Source: Sediminihaliea albiluteola (GTDB lineage Bacteria > Pseudomonadota > Gammaproteobacteria > Pseudomonadales > Halieaceae). From it: a DNA stretch of 64,000 nt. The stretch spans positions 1 through 64,000 of the forward strand of contig NZ_JACFXU010000013.1 of the NCBI RefSeq assembly GCF_014077625.1, written 5' to 3'. The translations under genes were made by a program, and so were the position numbers. Below are positions 1 through 10,152 of this stretch, in pieces (the stretch's first letter is position 1; the number at the start of each line of letters is the position of its first letter). The notes below the pieces were generated by a model. It was not told the DNA's origin and ran no database searches. It saw only the letters and a program-made list of their open reading frames with translations.

Positions 1-1
1 T

Positions 2-1075
2 CCCGGATTCAACTCGTAAGTGCAACTCAATAAGTCGGAATGGAGGGCGAGCTGCGGTAGCATCTCGGCTCATCGTTCCGGCAAGAATGAGAAGCACAGA
101 TGAGACACTACGCACAGCTAACCCAAGAGCAACGATATCAAATTTACGCCCTGATGAAAGCAGGCCATAGCCAGACAGAGATCGCCAGCATCGTCGGCGT
201 TCACAAGTCCACCGTGAGTCGGGAGATGCGGCGCAATCGCGGCCTGAAGGGCTATCGGCCCAAACAGGCTCAACAGTTAGCTCTACAGCGCCGTCAGTGC
301 AAGGTACAGCCTCGTATTGCCCCAGGCCATTGGAGCCGGGTTGAGGAGCTGCTGTGCGAGGATTGGAGCCCTGAGCAGGTCAGTCTCTGGTTGGCACAGG
401 AAGAGCAGATATCCATCAGCCACGAGTGGATCTACCAGTACATTCTGGAGGACAAGCGCCGGGGCGGTCAGCTACACCTCCGTCTGCGCTGCCAGAAGCC
501 GCGGAGAAAGCGCTACGGTAGTTATGATCGCCGCGGTCAAATTCCCAATCGAGTCTCTATCGAGAAGCGACCTAGCATTGTGAGCGAACGAGCCCGCCTG
601 GGTGATTGGGAGCTCGACACTATCATAGGCAAACATCACAAGCAGGCGATCGTTTCACTGACTGAGCGAAAATCACGGCTGGCACTTATTTCCAAGGTTT
701 CCAGCAAAGAGGCCGAGGGTGTCAAGGACGCGGTAATTGAGCTGCTCGGGCCGCTGTCAGCTCACGTCCATACCATTACCTCGGACAATGGCAAAGAGTT
801 CGCCTGCCATCAGATCATAGCCGAAGCGCTCGCCGCAGACTTCTACTTTGCTCATCCCTACGCTTCGTGGGAGCGCGGACTGAACGAAAACACCAACGGC
901 TTAATCCGCCAATACTTCCCAAAGGGCAGCGACTTCACTGACATTACTGAACAGGATATTGAGCACGTCATGGAAAAACTAAACAATCGTCCGAGGAAGT
1001 GCCTTGGCATGAAAACACCGAATCAGGTATTTTTCGGCATTAACCCGCCCGTTGCACTAGCCAGTTGAATCCGGG
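2..1075 (+). mobile_element. IS30-family insertion sequence, complete
   Basis: The two ends form a 25-bp imperfect terminal inverted repeat: bases 2-26 begin CCCGGATTCAACTCGTAAGT and the complement of 1051-1075 begins CCCGGATTCAACTGGCTAGT; I count 22 of 25 matching positions. A single transposase gene fills the interior, which is the normal IS30 layout, and about 1.07 kb is a normal size. The right end lies inside the 3' part of a TonB-dependent receptor gene on the minus strand. IS30 usually makes a 2-bp target duplication; only one base of the left flank is in the window, so this cannot be verified. Confidence 0.88.
100..1068 (+). CDS. IS30-family transposase
   Basis: This protein cuts and joins the ends of the surrounding IS element. 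The N-terminus (about residues 1-60) carries a helix-turn-helix, with the stretch HSQTEIASIVGVHKSTVSRE typical of IS30 DNA-binding domains. The C-terminal half is an rve/DDE integrase-type domain: DWELD at about 169-173, SDNGKEF with Asp229, and NEN with Glu263. The 33-residue spacing between Asp229 and Glu263 is the family spacing. Length (322 aa) is normal and no frameshift is visible, so the element may still be able to move. The stop codon lies inside the right inverted repeat, which is common in compact IS elements. Confidence 0.93.
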   Translation: MRHYAQLTQEQRYQIYALMKAGHSQTEIASIVGVHKSTVSREMRRNRGLKGYRPKQAQQLALQRRQCKVQPRIAPGHWSRVEELLCEDWSPEQVSLWLAQEEQISISHEWIYQYILEDKRRGGQLHLRLRCQKPRRKRYGSYDRRGQIPNRVSIEKRPSIVSERARLGDWELDTIIGKHHKQAIVSLTERKSRLALISKVSSKEAEGVKDAVIELLGPLSAHVHTITSDNGKEFACHQIIAEALAADFYFAHPYASWERGLNENTNGLIRQYFPKGSDFTDITEQDIEHVMEKLNNRPRKCLGMKTPNQVFFGINPPVALAS

Positions 1076-3262
1076 GTTTAAGCGCAGCGCTAGTTGCTTA
1101 TTAAACTGATAATTTGCAAAGGCATCGAACACCGTATAAGAGGGCACATGACGATCCCCAGCGGCAGCATCAGGTTGGCCCGAATATACCTCACTGCGAT
1201 AAGTCCCTGCACCACCAATGGCGAGCTCAGGCGTCAGCTGATAACGCATCTGTAAATAAAGACTTTTATCAGCAAATTGGGCGAGTGTGCCGCCCTCAGC
1301 GCTTTTGTTGACGCTATCCAGAATTTCAGCATTCATCACCGTTGCGCCAAATACCGTGCTTAAGTTATCACTAATGTTACCTGCGGCGCTTAGCTCAATA
1401 CCGTGAACACGATTCCTTCCTGTGTTAAGTGTGCCGGTGGTTTCATAATCGGCGCCTTCCATTACATCATCTTTAGTGATGTGGAATGCAGCAGCAGTCA
1501 GCAATAATTTCTCATCCATTAAGTTCCACTTGCTGCCAATTTCGTAGTTGACAGACTGTTCTGGTTTGCTCTTGCCAATCAGTTCAGCGCTACCACATAG
1601 ACCGCCGTAGCCACAGTTTCCACCAACATCTGACTCACCGCCGTTAATTTCAGCTGAAGTACTGTAGGTGACATAAATATTGCCGTACTGATTGATCTTG
1701 TAAGTAGATCCAATATGACCATTCCACAGTGTGTCAGAGTAATCGTACGCCGTGGCGACGCCGTCTCGACCAGTAACTAGATTATTGTAATCAAAGCGGT
1801 CTGCTCGGATACCGGCCGCTAGTGACCAGCGCTCTGATAGATCAATAGTATTCATCAATGACACAGAAATCGTCTCAATGGAGTAGTCACTTTTTTCGCT
1901 GCCCTTATGGTAGCTTCGCTGCAAGAGCTTGCGGATATTTGGTACTTGTTTGCCGTTTGGATCTATTATGCAGTAACCTGGTGAGGAGCCGTATCTTCCA
2001 GCTAGTACGCAGTTGCTGGCACCGTTATTGTCAATATCATAGCTGCCATTCAGTACATCTTGCTTGCTGAATTCAGTGCTAAAAACGAACTGATTGCGCT
2101 TGCCGGCTAAATCAGTATCAAGATAGAAATTAGTGATATTGGCGAAGTAGTCTACTTCCTGCCAGCCATTGTGTGTGCTTAAGCCGATCGTCGGGGTGGC
2201 GGTTATTTGATCGGTATTGCCACGGGCCCCGGTGACAATGTATCCGTTTTCGGTTGTGCCATAACGCATAGCATTTTCAACTCGAAGATTATCGTTGAAC
2301 GCATAAGCGATACGGAAAGTGAGAGTCTCTACATCCGACTCAAGGAAATCATTATTTTGGGTATAAACCGGTATGTGTTTATTAGGCTTGTTGGCCGCAT
2401 CTAGATACGAACCTAAATCAGGCTTATCTTTTGCTTCCAGATAATAGTAATCGCCCTTGAATTCCAACTTTTCTGTTGCTTCCCAGGCGCCTGCTATAGC
2501 AATCCCGTTGCGTTCTCTATCAGCAGGACTACGGTCTGGAACTTCTTCGTAGGCGTGTAAAAGATTAACTCGCACTGCGCTATCCTTGTTAATTGTTAGA
2601 TTGCTATCGAGCGTGATCCGGCGGTAGTTGTCAGTACCGATGCCTCCATTTATCTGGTGAAAGTCATATTCGTTGCTGGCCTGCTTGGTTACACCGTTGA
2701 TGGCACCGCCAGTCGAGCCTCTGCCAGCAAAAGTGGAACTTGGCCCCTTGGTAATCTCTACTTGCTCCAAAGCAAAACTTTCGCGAGTTGTCATACCTGG
2801 GTCGCGCAGTCCATCGACAAACACATCACTGCGCGCTTCATGACCTCGAATGACGTAGCGATCACCAAAGGCATTGCCATTCTCGCCGGTGCCCAGTGTG
2901 ATACCAGGCTGGGCTGCAAGAATATCCTTGAGGTCATCTTTGCCCGAGTCTTGTATTTGGCTTTGGGTGAGTACTGTGATGGTTTGAGCTGTCTCAGCTA
3001 ATGGCTTAACTTTACGTTTATCGCCAGAAAACTTGGCCTTATAGGGAGCCCCGGGTTCAGCGTAGGGATTAGTATCGAGAGTTCGCTCTTCAATCTGCAG
3101 CGTGTCCAGCTCGAAAGTGTCGCTGTCTTGGGCCATCACCAGTGGGCTGCAAGCCGCAGCGGCAATGTTAATGGCCAATACACTGTGCAAGCTAAAGTTA
3201 GCTTTTGTTTGACGCAGGTTGATCGGACGTAGAGTAGTAGGTTGATCTGTCGGTGCTTTCAT
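1040..3262 (-). pseudogene. TonB-dependent catecholate-type siderophore receptor, 3' end truncated by IS30
   Basis: Outer-membrane receptor that would import ferric siderophore using TonB energy. A leader ends near AAACSPLVMAQ. The plug follows (LAETAQTITVLTQ, IRGHEARSDVFVDGLRDPG, TKGPSSTFAGRGSTGGAING) and then the barrel; the RGHEARSDVFVDGLRDPG signature resembles Fiu-type catecholate receptors. I chose the ATG at 3262 because AAGGA lies about 6 bp upstream; a TTG 15 bp further up is less likely. Native sequence stops at about 1076, after FNKQLALRLN. The last residues (PGFNWLVQRAG) are encoded by the IS30 end. Roughly 30-45 residues, the final barrel strands and the terminal aromatic residue, are missing, so outer-membrane assembly is probably lost. 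It is the last gene of the exbB-exbD-exbD-tonB operon. Confidence 0.87.
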
Positions 3263-3280
3263 ATCGGTCCTTGTCAAAGG

Positions 3281-4111
3281 TTATTGGGTGATCAGTGTGT
3301 ATTCAATGGGAATAGCAATTGAGATTTGCTCACGCTTCATTGATCTCGGTATGGGTGGCAAAGGGTTTGCCTTGGCCAGCATCTCCAGCGCTGCATGGTC
3401 TAATTCAGCGTGGCCAGAGCTTTTTTTAATCGATTCGCTGAGTACCCGTCCGTCGCGATCGATTGAAAACTGTAGAACCACCGTGCCCTGAATTTTTTTC
3501 TTCTTAAGTTGTGCTGGGTATTCCTTGTGAAGGTTCAACCAAGACATCAGCTTGCTGAAATAACTTGTGCTGTCACCACGTTTGCCGCCAGCTCGATTAT
3601 TCGATGCTCGACCAGTCGCTCGACTTAAGCTAGTACTTGTCTTCTCAGCATCAGGCGACTTTTGTTGGGCATGCTCTTGGGAAGTGTTTTGTTGTGTATT
3701 ATTTGTTTTAGCTGTGGGTTCATTCGCTAGATTCGGATCAATATCGACCTCAGGTTCAGCGCTTTTTATCTGTGGTAGAGCTTTTGTTTCCGGGCGTGTT
3801 TGTAGTGCTTGTTGAGGCCTGCTTAGCTGCTCTGGTTTAGGGGGTGGTATTAGCTTTGGCTGTGACTCTGTTTGAGTCGGCTCTTGCTGGGCTTCCTGCT
3901 GAGCTACGGGTGTCAACTGTGACTTAAGGGCTTCCTGCTTTGCTTGCTCAGCATAGGAGCCAGCCATGCCTAAGCCTACTTCAACACCAAACTCACCGGG
4001 ACCTTCCGCCAAATCACTTTGAACTGGGCTCTGGTCGAGCAGGGCAAATAGCAGGCCAATGTGCACAACTACAGCAGTGAAAAGTGCGATGCCCCAAGCT
4101 GAAATCGGCAT
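3281..4111 (-). CDS. tonB: TonB-family energy transducer
   Basis: TonB couples the inner-membrane proton motive force, via ExbB/ExbD, to outer-membrane receptors. The N-terminus has one membrane anchor ([20 protein letters not shown], about residues 8-27). A long Pro/Gln/Lys/Glu-rich periplasmic spacer follows (about 80-180), then a C-terminal TonB domain (about 190-276) with [20 protein letters not shown] and a final IPIEYTL strand. At 276 aa it is of usual size. Its start overlaps the stop of the upstream exbD by one base, and the receptor gene begins about 19 bp after it. The operon is headed by a Fur box, so iron repression is likely. It probably serves the adjacent receptor and others in the cell. 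Confidence 0.9.
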   Translation of the reverse strand: MPISAWGIALFTAVVVHIGLLFALLDQSPVQSDLAEGPGEFGVEVGLGMAGSYAEQAKQEALKSQLTPVAQQEAQQEPTQTESQPKLIPPPKPEQLSRPQQALQTRPETKALPQIKSAEPEVDIDPNLANEPTAKTNNTQQNTSQEHAQQKSPDAEKTSTSLSRATGRASNNRAGGKRGDSTSYFSKLMSWLNLHKEYPAQLKKKKIQGTVVLQFSIDRDGRVLSESIKKSSGHAELDHAALEMLAKANPLPPIPRSMKREQISIAIPIEYTLITQ

Positions 4112-4530
4112 TACAAGCTACCTATATACTGTGTGTGGAGGCTTACAGCACTGACGCCTAACTCTTGCAATGCCTTTAGTACTCGGTCTAGGTCTGCAGC
4201 ACTGCTGGCACTGTCAGCACGCAGCGAAACCCGTAAATCTTCTGCCGTAGTTGATAATGTGGGTAGCTGTTGCTTCAGATCTTCAGGTTTTATAGTTTGC
4301 CCTTCTAGTCTTAACTCTCCTTTGCTCGTTAAGCTCAAATTAATAAGTGCAGACTTTAGTTCTAAGCTGCTAGATGACTTAGGTGGAGTGATTGCAGCCT
4401 CTTGTTGCTGCGTTATTTGGCCAGCGACCATGAAAAAAATCAGTAATAGAAAAACGATGTTGATTAAAGGAATCAGGCTTTCATCCTGTGTACGGGAGCT
4501 TCGCTTAGGGTCGATTAATCGATCTTGCAT
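4111..4530 (-). CDS. exbD: ExbD-family biopolymer transport protein (second copy)
   Basis: Inner-membrane subunit of the ExbB/ExbD proton channel that powers TonB. One transmembrane helix is near residues 20-40 ([20 protein letters not shown]). The family-specific Asp is absent at the usual place: the other copy has LIDVVF, and here the corresponding motif is LINIVF. Asn instead of Asp suggests an altered or accessory role, so the partner ExbD at 4533-4952 probably carries the proton-coupling residue. The periplasmic domain (about 45-139) keeps the ExbD pattern. The gene starts 2 bp after the first exbD and overlaps tonB by one base, so translational coupling is likely. Confidence 0.87.
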   Translation of the reverse strand: MQDRLIDPKRSSRTQDESLIPLINIVFLLLIFFMVAGQITQQQEAAITPPKSSSSLELKSALINLSLTSKGELRLEGQTIKPEDLKQQLPTLSTTAEDLRVSLRADSASSAADLDRVLKALQELGVSAVSLHTQYIGSL

Positions 4531-4532
4531 AC

Positions 4533-4952
4533 TTATAACTCCAGGGCTTTTACACTAGAGCTTGCTGTACTGATCCCGCCCATTGTTACCCGCAGGCCGT
4601 GTTTTTTGAGTTCTTCCAGACGAGTAACAATGACCTGCACTTGTGCTTCGGGAGCGGCAAGTAATATCAGTAAACGGTCTCTTGCGAAGGCATTGGCTGG
4701 CACAGCTTGGCTGGCAGGGAGTTCGACAGAGCCATCGCTGCTCTGTATAGCGCCTTCACTACTGAGGAGTAAGATCTGTGGTTTTAACTCGACATTGTTA
4801 GTGTTAGTAGCTGTTGCCTGGAGTTCAATGGCATTCCATTGATTGAAGCTAGAGGTCAGCATAAAAAACATTAATAAGATAAATACCACGTCGATCAAGG
4901 CAGTCAGACTAATTTTGCGTGCTTTGTGTTGGTATAAGCCGGCGATTTCCAT
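4533..4952 (-). CDS. exbD: ExbD-family biopolymer transport protein (first copy)
   Basis: Inner-membrane ExbD subunit with one transmembrane helix at about residues 17-37 (ALIDVVFILLMFFMLTSSFN). The Asp in LIDVVF is the conserved proton-pathway residue of ExbD/TolR. The periplasmic domain is about 40-139 residues. The ATG overlaps the exbB stop codon by one base (TAATG arrangement). Tandem exbD genes after exbB are known in TonB systems of marine and pathogenic proteobacteria. The two copies are clearly diverged rather than a recent duplication. Confidence 0.9.
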   Translation of the reverse strand: MEIAGLYQHKARKISLTALIDVVFILLMFFMLTSSFNQWNAIELQATATNTNNVELKPQILLLSSEGAIQSSDGSVELPASQAVPANAFARDRLLILLAAPEAQVQVIVTRLEELKKHGLRVTMGGISTASSSVKALEL

Positions 4953-5620
4953 TATGCGAGCTTTAACCTAGTTTTGGCTGACGGTTGGCCCGCGTTTTTA
5001 GCAGTATGTAAACTCAGCAAGTGCTCGAGATCGTTTTGAATCAATCCAGCTTGGAACTCGACACGGCGTTCAAACCAGCTATGAATCATTGACACCGGGA
5101 TTGCGACAGCTAGTCCCACTGCGGTGGTCAGTAAGGCCACCCAGATACCCCCAGATAAAACCGCAGGGTTGACCTCTGATCCCGCCGCCTCCATTGCCTG
5201 AAACGCTTCTATCATCCCAAGAACGGTACCTAGCAAGCCTAGGAGAGGGGCCAAAGTGGCTATAACTTCTAATACACGAAGATAACTTGCTAGGCCTGAT
5301 ACAACTTGGCGTGCCCGCCGCATAAGTTCTTTATATAAAGCTTCAGCATCAAGGTTATCTGTAGCAATAAGCTGCAAGGCTTGCTCGATTAACTGTAAGC
5401 GTGGAGCTGAGCTTCCTTTAACCAAGGCAAGGGCATTTACGGGTTCAGCATCGGCAAAATAATTCACCGCTTGCTCTGCTATAGCTTTTTGTTTTTCTCG
5501 AAGCGACCAGAACTGAAAGGCTTTTAGCAGTGAGACAGTTAGCGCAATAATTGAAAAAAGTAATAGCACCCAGATAACAGGCCCGCCAAACGAGAGTGTT
5601 TTTAGTAAGGCTTCTAGCAT
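4952..5620 (-). CDS. exbB: ExbB/TolQ-family proton channel protein
   Basis: Inner-membrane protein that forms the ExbB pentamer around ExbD and uses proton flow to energise TonB. There are three hydrophobic segments: near residues 10-32 (GGPVIWVLLLFSIIALTVSL), near 115-145 (LEVIATLAPLLGLLGTVLGM) and near 155-180 (SGGIWVALLTTAVGLAVAIP). The LAPLLGLLGTVLGMIEAF stretch is a hallmark of the MotA/TolQ/ExbB family. Length (222 aa) is normal. It is the first gene of the iron operon and lies just downstream of a near-perfect Fur box. Confidence 0.92.
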   Translation of the reverse strand: MLEALLKTLSFGGPVIWVLLLFSIIALTVSLLKAFQFWSLREKQKAIAEQAVNYFADAEPVNALALVKGSSAPRLQLIEQALQLIATDNLDAEALYKELMRRARQVVSGLASYLRVLEVIATLAPLLGLLGTVLGMIEAFQAMEAAGSEVNPAVLSGGIWVALLTTAVGLAVAIPVSMIHSWFERRVEFQAGLIQNDLEHLLSLHTAKNAGQPSAKTRLKLA

Positions 5621-5641
5621 ATAAAGTAACTCTAATCTTAA

Positions 5642-5656
5642 TGATAATGATTCTCA
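5642..5656 (-). promoter_or_regulatory. Fur box upstream of the exbB-exbD-exbD-tonB-receptor operon
   Basis: TGATAATGATTCTCA matches the 7-1-7 Fur consensus TGATAATNATTATCA at 14 of 15 counted positions. It sits about 20 bp upstream of the exbB start, where a bound Fur-Fe repressor would cover the promoter. The flanks add more NAT-type repeats (AATGATAG follows on the plus strand). Iron repression of the operon is inferred. Confidence 0.85.
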
Positions 5657-5658
5657 TT

Positions 5659-6082
5659 CTAATGATAGATTGAGATTATGCAATGGTTTTTTGCAGGTAG
5701 TGGTCAGTAATTATTTGGTCAACTAATTAGTACATGCTTAGTCTTGCAGTGAATTGAAGCATTAAGGGGGTGTGGGCATTCAAGTACCGAAAGGCCGAGG
5801 CTAAGCAATGCGAAAAGGCCTAAACTTGGAATGGCAGTTGATGCACCACACTTGAGCGCCGAGTGAAAATTAGAGTTAATCGCTCAGTCCTTGCTAAGGC
5901 CGCGAGGGCGGAGGCCTTGTGGCTATTATAGAAAGGGTGGGAGCTTTGGCGTATTGATCCGCTCTGCAATGCAGAGCGTAAGTCAAGTACAGTGCGTGAA
6001 TTTTGTAAAGACTATCGATACGCTACTAAAAGTGATCTAACAAAGCATGGCCTCAAGCGGCCTTTGTAGATGGAGTTAGAAC
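5659..6082. other. Intergenic region with no recognised gene
   Basis: About 425 bp between the Fur-box promoter of exbB (reading left) and the small membrane protein gene (reading right). I see no reading frame with recognisable content on either strand. The segment CGCTCTGCAATGCAGAGCG near 5960-5978 is a perfect hairpin-capable palindrome of unknown role. Confidence 0.4.
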
Positions 6083-6349
6083 GTGAAAAAAAGTGTAGTA
6101 ATTTCTATCACCGGAGGCTTGGTGATGTTGTTCTTATTGTGTGTGTTGTTTTCTGGGACAGCCAACAATACGGGATTGTTTGACGCCCTAAATCCTGTAG
6201 GTGCAGTACAAGGCCTCGCTTTCACTCTATCATTTGCCGCTGGCATGCCCAGCAGCATTGCGCTTGTTATGGCCATCGCGGTATTCGTATTACTTCCTGG
6301 CGCAGTGTTTTTAGTCACACTGCGCGCGCTTCGGCGTTATGAGCGATAG
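6083..6349 (+). CDS. Small hypothetical membrane protein
   Basis: An 88-aa protein I do not recognise. It starts at GTG with TGGAG about 8 bp upstream. It has two clear hydrophobic segments, residues 7-28 (ISITGGLVMLFLLCVLFSGT) and about 52-80 (GMPSSIALVMAIAVFVLLPG), and a positively charged C-terminus (LRALRRYER). That suggests both termini on the cytoplasmic side of the inner membrane. It converges on gcvP, and the short gap holds a hairpin-prone CCTCTAGGCCTCTAGG tract. No function is proposed. Confidence 0.55.
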   Translation: MKKSVVISITGGLVMLFLLCVLFSGTANNTGLFDALNPVGAVQGLAFTLSFAAGMPSSIALVMAIAVFVLLPGAVFLVTLRALRRYER

Positions 6350-6419
6350 CCCCTCTAGGCCTCTAGGCCCCTAGGCAGGGCTTGGTGCTTGTCTGTAGGG
6401 CCAACAATGTCGCTCAACT

Positions 6420-9320
6420 CTATGTCAGCTCAGGCTCCCGATAGGAATCAATCGCCGGGCAGGCACAGTACAGGTTTCTGTCGCCGTAGACATTGTCTAC
6501 ACGGTTGACCGGTGGCCAGTACTTGCTTTGCTTTAGCTGACTGACCGGGTAGGCAGCTTGCTCGCGGCTGTAGCTGTGTGGCCATTCGTCAGCGGTGACA
6601 TCGGCCAGAGTGTGCGGCGCATTAGTTAGAGGGTTGTCTTTAGCATCGAGCTTGCCATCTTGGACCGCCTGGATTTCTTGGCGGATAGTGATCAGGGCAT
6701 CACAGAAGCGGTCTAGCTCTGCTAGGGATTCTGATTCCGTGGGTTCGACCATTAAGGTACCGGGGACAGGGAAAGACATGGTGGGCGCGTGGAAGCCAAA
6801 ATCGACCAGGCGCTTGGCAATGTCTTCTTCACTGATGCCGCTGGCTTCTTTGAGTGGGCGAATGTCGACGATGCACTCGTGAGCAACGTTGCCGGTGGTG
6901 CCAGTGTAGAGGATCGGGTAGTGCTCTTGCAGGCGCTGAGCAATGTAGTTGGCGTTGAGGATGGCCACTTTGCTGGCATGGCTCAGACCTTCCTGCCCCA
7001 TTAAAGCGATATAGGCCCAAGAAATAGGCAAAATGGAAGTGCTGCCATAGGGCGCCGATGAAACCACATCATTATTGGCATCCAAGCCTGGCACTGGGCT
7101 AACTGGATTAGTTGGCAAAAAGGGTTGCAGGTGAGACTTAACACCTATTGGGCCCATTCCGGGGCCGCCACCACCATGGGGGATGCAGAAGGTTTTGTGC
7201 AGATTGAGGTGGGATACATCAGCACCAAATTTGCCAGGAGCAGCCAGGCCCACCATGGCGTTTAAGTTGGCGCCATCGACGTAAACCTGTCCGCCGTGTT
7301 CATGCACCACTTCACACAATTCAATAATCGATTCTTCAAAAACCCCGTGGGTAGATGGGTAGGTCACCATGATGCAGGACAAGTCTTGCGTGTGTCGCTC
7401 GGCCTTGGCGCGCAGGTCAGCCATGTCGATGTTGCCTTTGCTATCACACTCGACAATAACCACTTTCATGCCAGCCAAGGCTGCACTGGCGGGGTTGGTG
7501 CCGTGCGCCGATGAGGGAATCAGGCATATATTGCGCTGCAGGTCACCGCGGCTTTCGTGGTAGCGACGGATGGCCAATAGGCCAGCGTACTCGCCCTGTG
7601 AGCCGGCATTGGGCTGCATTGAAATGGCATCGTAGCCGGTACACTCGCGCAGCATATGCTCAAGCTCTTGCAGCAACTGCTGGTAGCCTTTGGTCTGCTC
7701 TGGTGGTGCGAAGGGGTGCAGGGCGCTGAATTCAGGCCAAGTGATGGCGAGCATTTCAGTGGTGGCGTTGAGCTTCATGGTGCAAGAGCCCAGCGGGATC
7801 ATCGCGCGGTTGAGCGCGATGTCTTTGTCTTCCAGGCGGCGCATATAGCGCAACATTTCGGTTTCTGAATGATAGTCGTTAAACAGCGGGTGCTGCAGAT
7901 AATCTATCTCGCGCAGCAGGCCATTAGGGATGCCGTCAAACTCAGTAATGCTCTCGTCAATGCTGCTGGCGGGGCTGGTAACTTGTTGCCCGGTAAAGAT
8001 TTCAACCAGTGTCTCAATGTCTTCTGCGCTGGTGGTTTCATCCAGTGAAATACCTACGCCGGTAGCACCAATTAATCGCAGATTACAGCCTTTATCGAGC
8101 GCGCGCTGTACTACGGCTTCGCGTGCTTCACCCAGATCGTAAGTCAGGGTGTCGAACCAGTGTGTGTTCTCTGGGCTAATGTTGGCCTTAGCCAGCATAC
8201 GCTGCAGTAGCGAGGTCAGGCGTTGAATACGCTCGGCGATGCGGCGCAAGCCTTCAGGGCCGTGATACATGGCATAGAAAGCCGCCATGATCGCCAGGAG
8301 CGCCTGGGCAGTACAAATGTTACTGGTAGCCTTTTCTCGGCGAATATGCTGCTCGCGGGTTTGCATGGCCATGCGTAGGGATTGGTTGCCGCGGCGATCG
8401 ATGGACACGCCAATGATGCGACCGGGGGTGGAGCGCTTGTAGGCATCGCGGGTGGCGAAGTAGGCAGCATGGGGGCCACCAAAGCCCATGGGTACACCAA
8501 AACGTTGTGTATTGCCCACCACTACATCAGCACCCAGCTCGCCTGGGGACTTAAGTAGCAGCAGTGCCATAATGTCAGCTGCAACACCGACCAACGTTTG
8601 GGCGTTGTGCGCCTTGTCGATCAGCGGGCTGATATCGTCTACCTGACCGTAAGTGTTGGGGTACTGCAGCAGTGCGCCAAAGGCATCAGTGTTGCCAATT
8701 AACTCATTTGGGTCGCCTACCACAACATCAATATCTAAGGCCTCAGCTCTTGTTTTGACCACGGCAATGGTTTGCGGGTGGCAGTCGGCGGCAACCAAGA
8801 AGGTCTGGCTGCGATTTTTCTTGTTGACGCGCTGCATTAAGGTCATGGCCTCTGCTGCAGCGGTGCCCTCGTCGAGCATGGAGGCGTTGGCCAGCTCCAT
8901 GCCACTTAGGTCGAGAATCATTTGCTGAAAAGTTAGCAAAGCCTCCAAACGACCCTGTGAGATCTCCGGTTGGTAGGGGGTGTAAGCGGTGTACCAACCG
9001 GGGTTTTCCAGTACGTTGCGCTGGATTACAGAGGGCGTGTAGGTGGCGTGATAGCCGGTGCCGATGTAGCTTTTAAACACTTGGTTCTGATCGGCAATTT
9101 TGCGCAGTCGCGCGATCACTGCTTGTTCAGTTTGAGCCTGAGGTAGCTTCATCGCCTGCTGAGAGCGTATCGCCGCGGGCACCGTGTCATCGATCAGCGC
9201 ATCTAGGCTGCTGTATCCTAGGGCCTCAGCCATTAACTGCTGTTGTTTGACAGTGGGTCCGATATGACGTTGGATGAAGTCTTGGTGATTTTCAAGATCA
9301 TGCAGGGACGGACGGCTCAT
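6420..9320 (-). CDS. gcvP: Glycine dehydrogenase (decarboxylating), P protein of the glycine cleavage system
   Basis: PLP-dependent enzyme that decarboxylates glycine and passes the aminomethyl group to the lipoyl arm of the H protein. The fused two-half gammaproteobacterial form is seen: FIQRHIGP near the start, [20 protein letters not shown] in the first half, and [20 protein letters not shown] with the PLP lysine in the second half. Start choice: the ATG at 9320 has GGAG 6 bp upstream and gives 966 aa, close to the E. coli protein (957 aa). An upstream in-frame start would add 28 residues with no family match. gcvT and gcvH are not in this window. No glycine riboswitch is recognisable upstream. 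Confidence 0.95.
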   Translation of the reverse strand: MSRPSLHDLENHQDFIQRHIGPTVKQQQLMAEALGYSSLDALIDDTVPAAIRSQQAMKLPQAQTEQAVIARLRKIADQNQVFKSYIGTGYHATYTPSVIQRNVLENPGWYTAYTPYQPEISQGRLEALLTFQQMILDLSGMELANASMLDEGTAAAEAMTLMQRVNKKNRSQTFLVAADCHPQTIAVVKTRAEALDIDVVVGDPNELIGNTDAFGALLQYPNTYGQVDDISPLIDKAHNAQTLVGVAADIMALLLLKSPGELGADVVVGNTQRFGVPMGFGGPHAAYFATRDAYKRSTPGRIIGVSIDRRGNQSLRMAMQTREQHIRREKATSNICTAQALLAIMAAFYAMYHGPEGLRRIAERIQRLTSLLQRMLAKANISPENTHWFDTLTYDLGEAREAVVQRALDKGCNLRLIGATGVGISLDETTSAEDIETLVEIFTGQQVTSPASSIDESITEFDGIPNGLLREIDYLQHPLFNDYHSETEMLRYMRRLEDKDIALNRAMIPLGSCTMKLNATTEMLAITWPEFSALHPFAPPEQTKGYQQLLQELEHMLRECTGYDAISMQPNAGSQGEYAGLLAIRRYHESRGDLQRNICLIPSSAHGTNPASAALAGMKVVIVECDSKGNIDMADLRAKAERHTQDLSCIMVTYPSTHGVFEESIIELCEVVHEHGGQVYVDGANLNAMVGLAAPGKFGADVSHLNLHKTFCIPHGGGGPGMGPIGVKSHLQPFLPTNPVSPVPGLDANNDVVSSAPYGSTSILPISWAYIALMGQEGLSHASKVAILNANYIAQRLQEHYPILYTGTTGNVAHECIVDIRPLKEASGISEEDIAKRLVDFGFHAPTMSFPVPGTLMVEPTESESLAELDRFCDALITIRQEIQAVQDGKLDAKDNPLTNAPHTLADVTADEWPHSYSREQAAYPVSQLKQSKYWPPVNRVDNVYGDRNLYCACPAIDSYREPELT

Positions 9321-9453
9321 AAAGGCTCCGGAGTGATGTTTGAGGGCGTTAAAGGGGGCTAGCTCTGAGTGCGCGATATTACCAGTCGAGCTGGAAAGCG
9401 GCAATCGAGCGGTGGTTTTTTGAGCACTTTGCTTAGCCAGTACTCTATAGAGG

Positions 9454-10053
9454 GTGACAGCAGAAAAGATGAGCGAGTATCAGTCCCTAGAAGACCTGTT
9501 GGTCGACATTCGGCGCTGTCAGCTTTGTGCTGAGCGCTTAGCCCTCGGTCCGCGTCCCGTACTGCAGGCTAGCTCTTCGGCGCGCTTGCTCATAGTGGGG
9601 CAGGCTCCTGGCTCTCGGGTCCACGCTAGCGGTATACCTTGGGATGACCCCAGTGGTGAGCGCTTGCGGGATTGGCTGGGCATGGACAAAACCACTTTTT
9701 ATGACGCTTCCCGTGTGGCTATTGTGCCAATGGGCTTTTGCTATCCGGGCCGCGGGAAGTCGGGTGATTTGCCGCCAGATCCAGCCTGTGCACCCCAGTG
9801 GCACAGTGAGCTGATGGGCTGGCTAAGGCAAATAGAGCTGACACTGCTGATTGGCAATTACGCTCAGCGCTATTATCTCAACTCAACGCGCAACCTGACT
9901 GAAACGGTGCGTCACTGGCGCGACTATGCTCCGCAGTATTTACCCTTACCCCACCCATCACCACGTAACAATATCTGGTTGCGTCGCAATCCCTGGTTTG
10001 AAGTCGAAGTGTTGCCGGAGCTGCGCCGGCGGGTGCTAGAGGCTTTCTCTTAA
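9454..10053 (+). CDS. Uracil-DNA glycosylase superfamily protein
   Basis: Small (199 aa) UDG-fold protein. The N-terminal motif [20 protein letters not shown] corresponds to the water-activating/uracil-pocket loop, and the C-terminal LPHPSPRN corresponds to the DNA-intercalation motif. CQLC near residues 22-25 recalls the Cys pair at the start of family 4 enzymes, but a full Fe-S ligand set is not obvious. Activity on uracil is therefore uncertain; a structural relative of DUF-type UDG-like proteins is equally possible. The start could be GTG 9454 or ATG 9469; AGAGGG is too close to the GTG and rather far from the ATG. It is divergent from gcvP and the two share a 130-bp promoter region. Confidence 0.75.
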   Translation: MTAEKMSEYQSLEDLLVDIRRCQLCAERLALGPRPVLQASSSARLLIVGQAPGSRVHASGIPWDDPSGERLRDWLGMDKTTFYDASRVAIVPMGFCYPGRGKSGDLPPDPACAPQWHSELMGWLRQIELTLLIGNYAQRYYLNSTRNLTETVRHWRDYAPQYLPLPHPSPRNNIWLRRNPWFEVEVLPELRRRVLEAFS

Positions 10054-10152
10054 GCTAAGTAATGGCTCCAGCATTGACTAGAAGGCTTGCCTTGGCCTTA
10101 AGCAGGGTCGACACTGCTTATTTATAAAATAATGCGAACAAGGGATATGACA

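Noticed and set aside
6350-6380. CCTCTAGGCCTCTAGGCCCCTAGG as a tandem repeat array
   Set aside because: Only two to three imperfect 9-mers; probably just the stem of a terminator between convergent genes.
9321-9453. Glycine riboswitch before gcvP
   Set aside because: The 130-bp divergent region is too short for a tandem glycine aptamer and no conserved core is visible.
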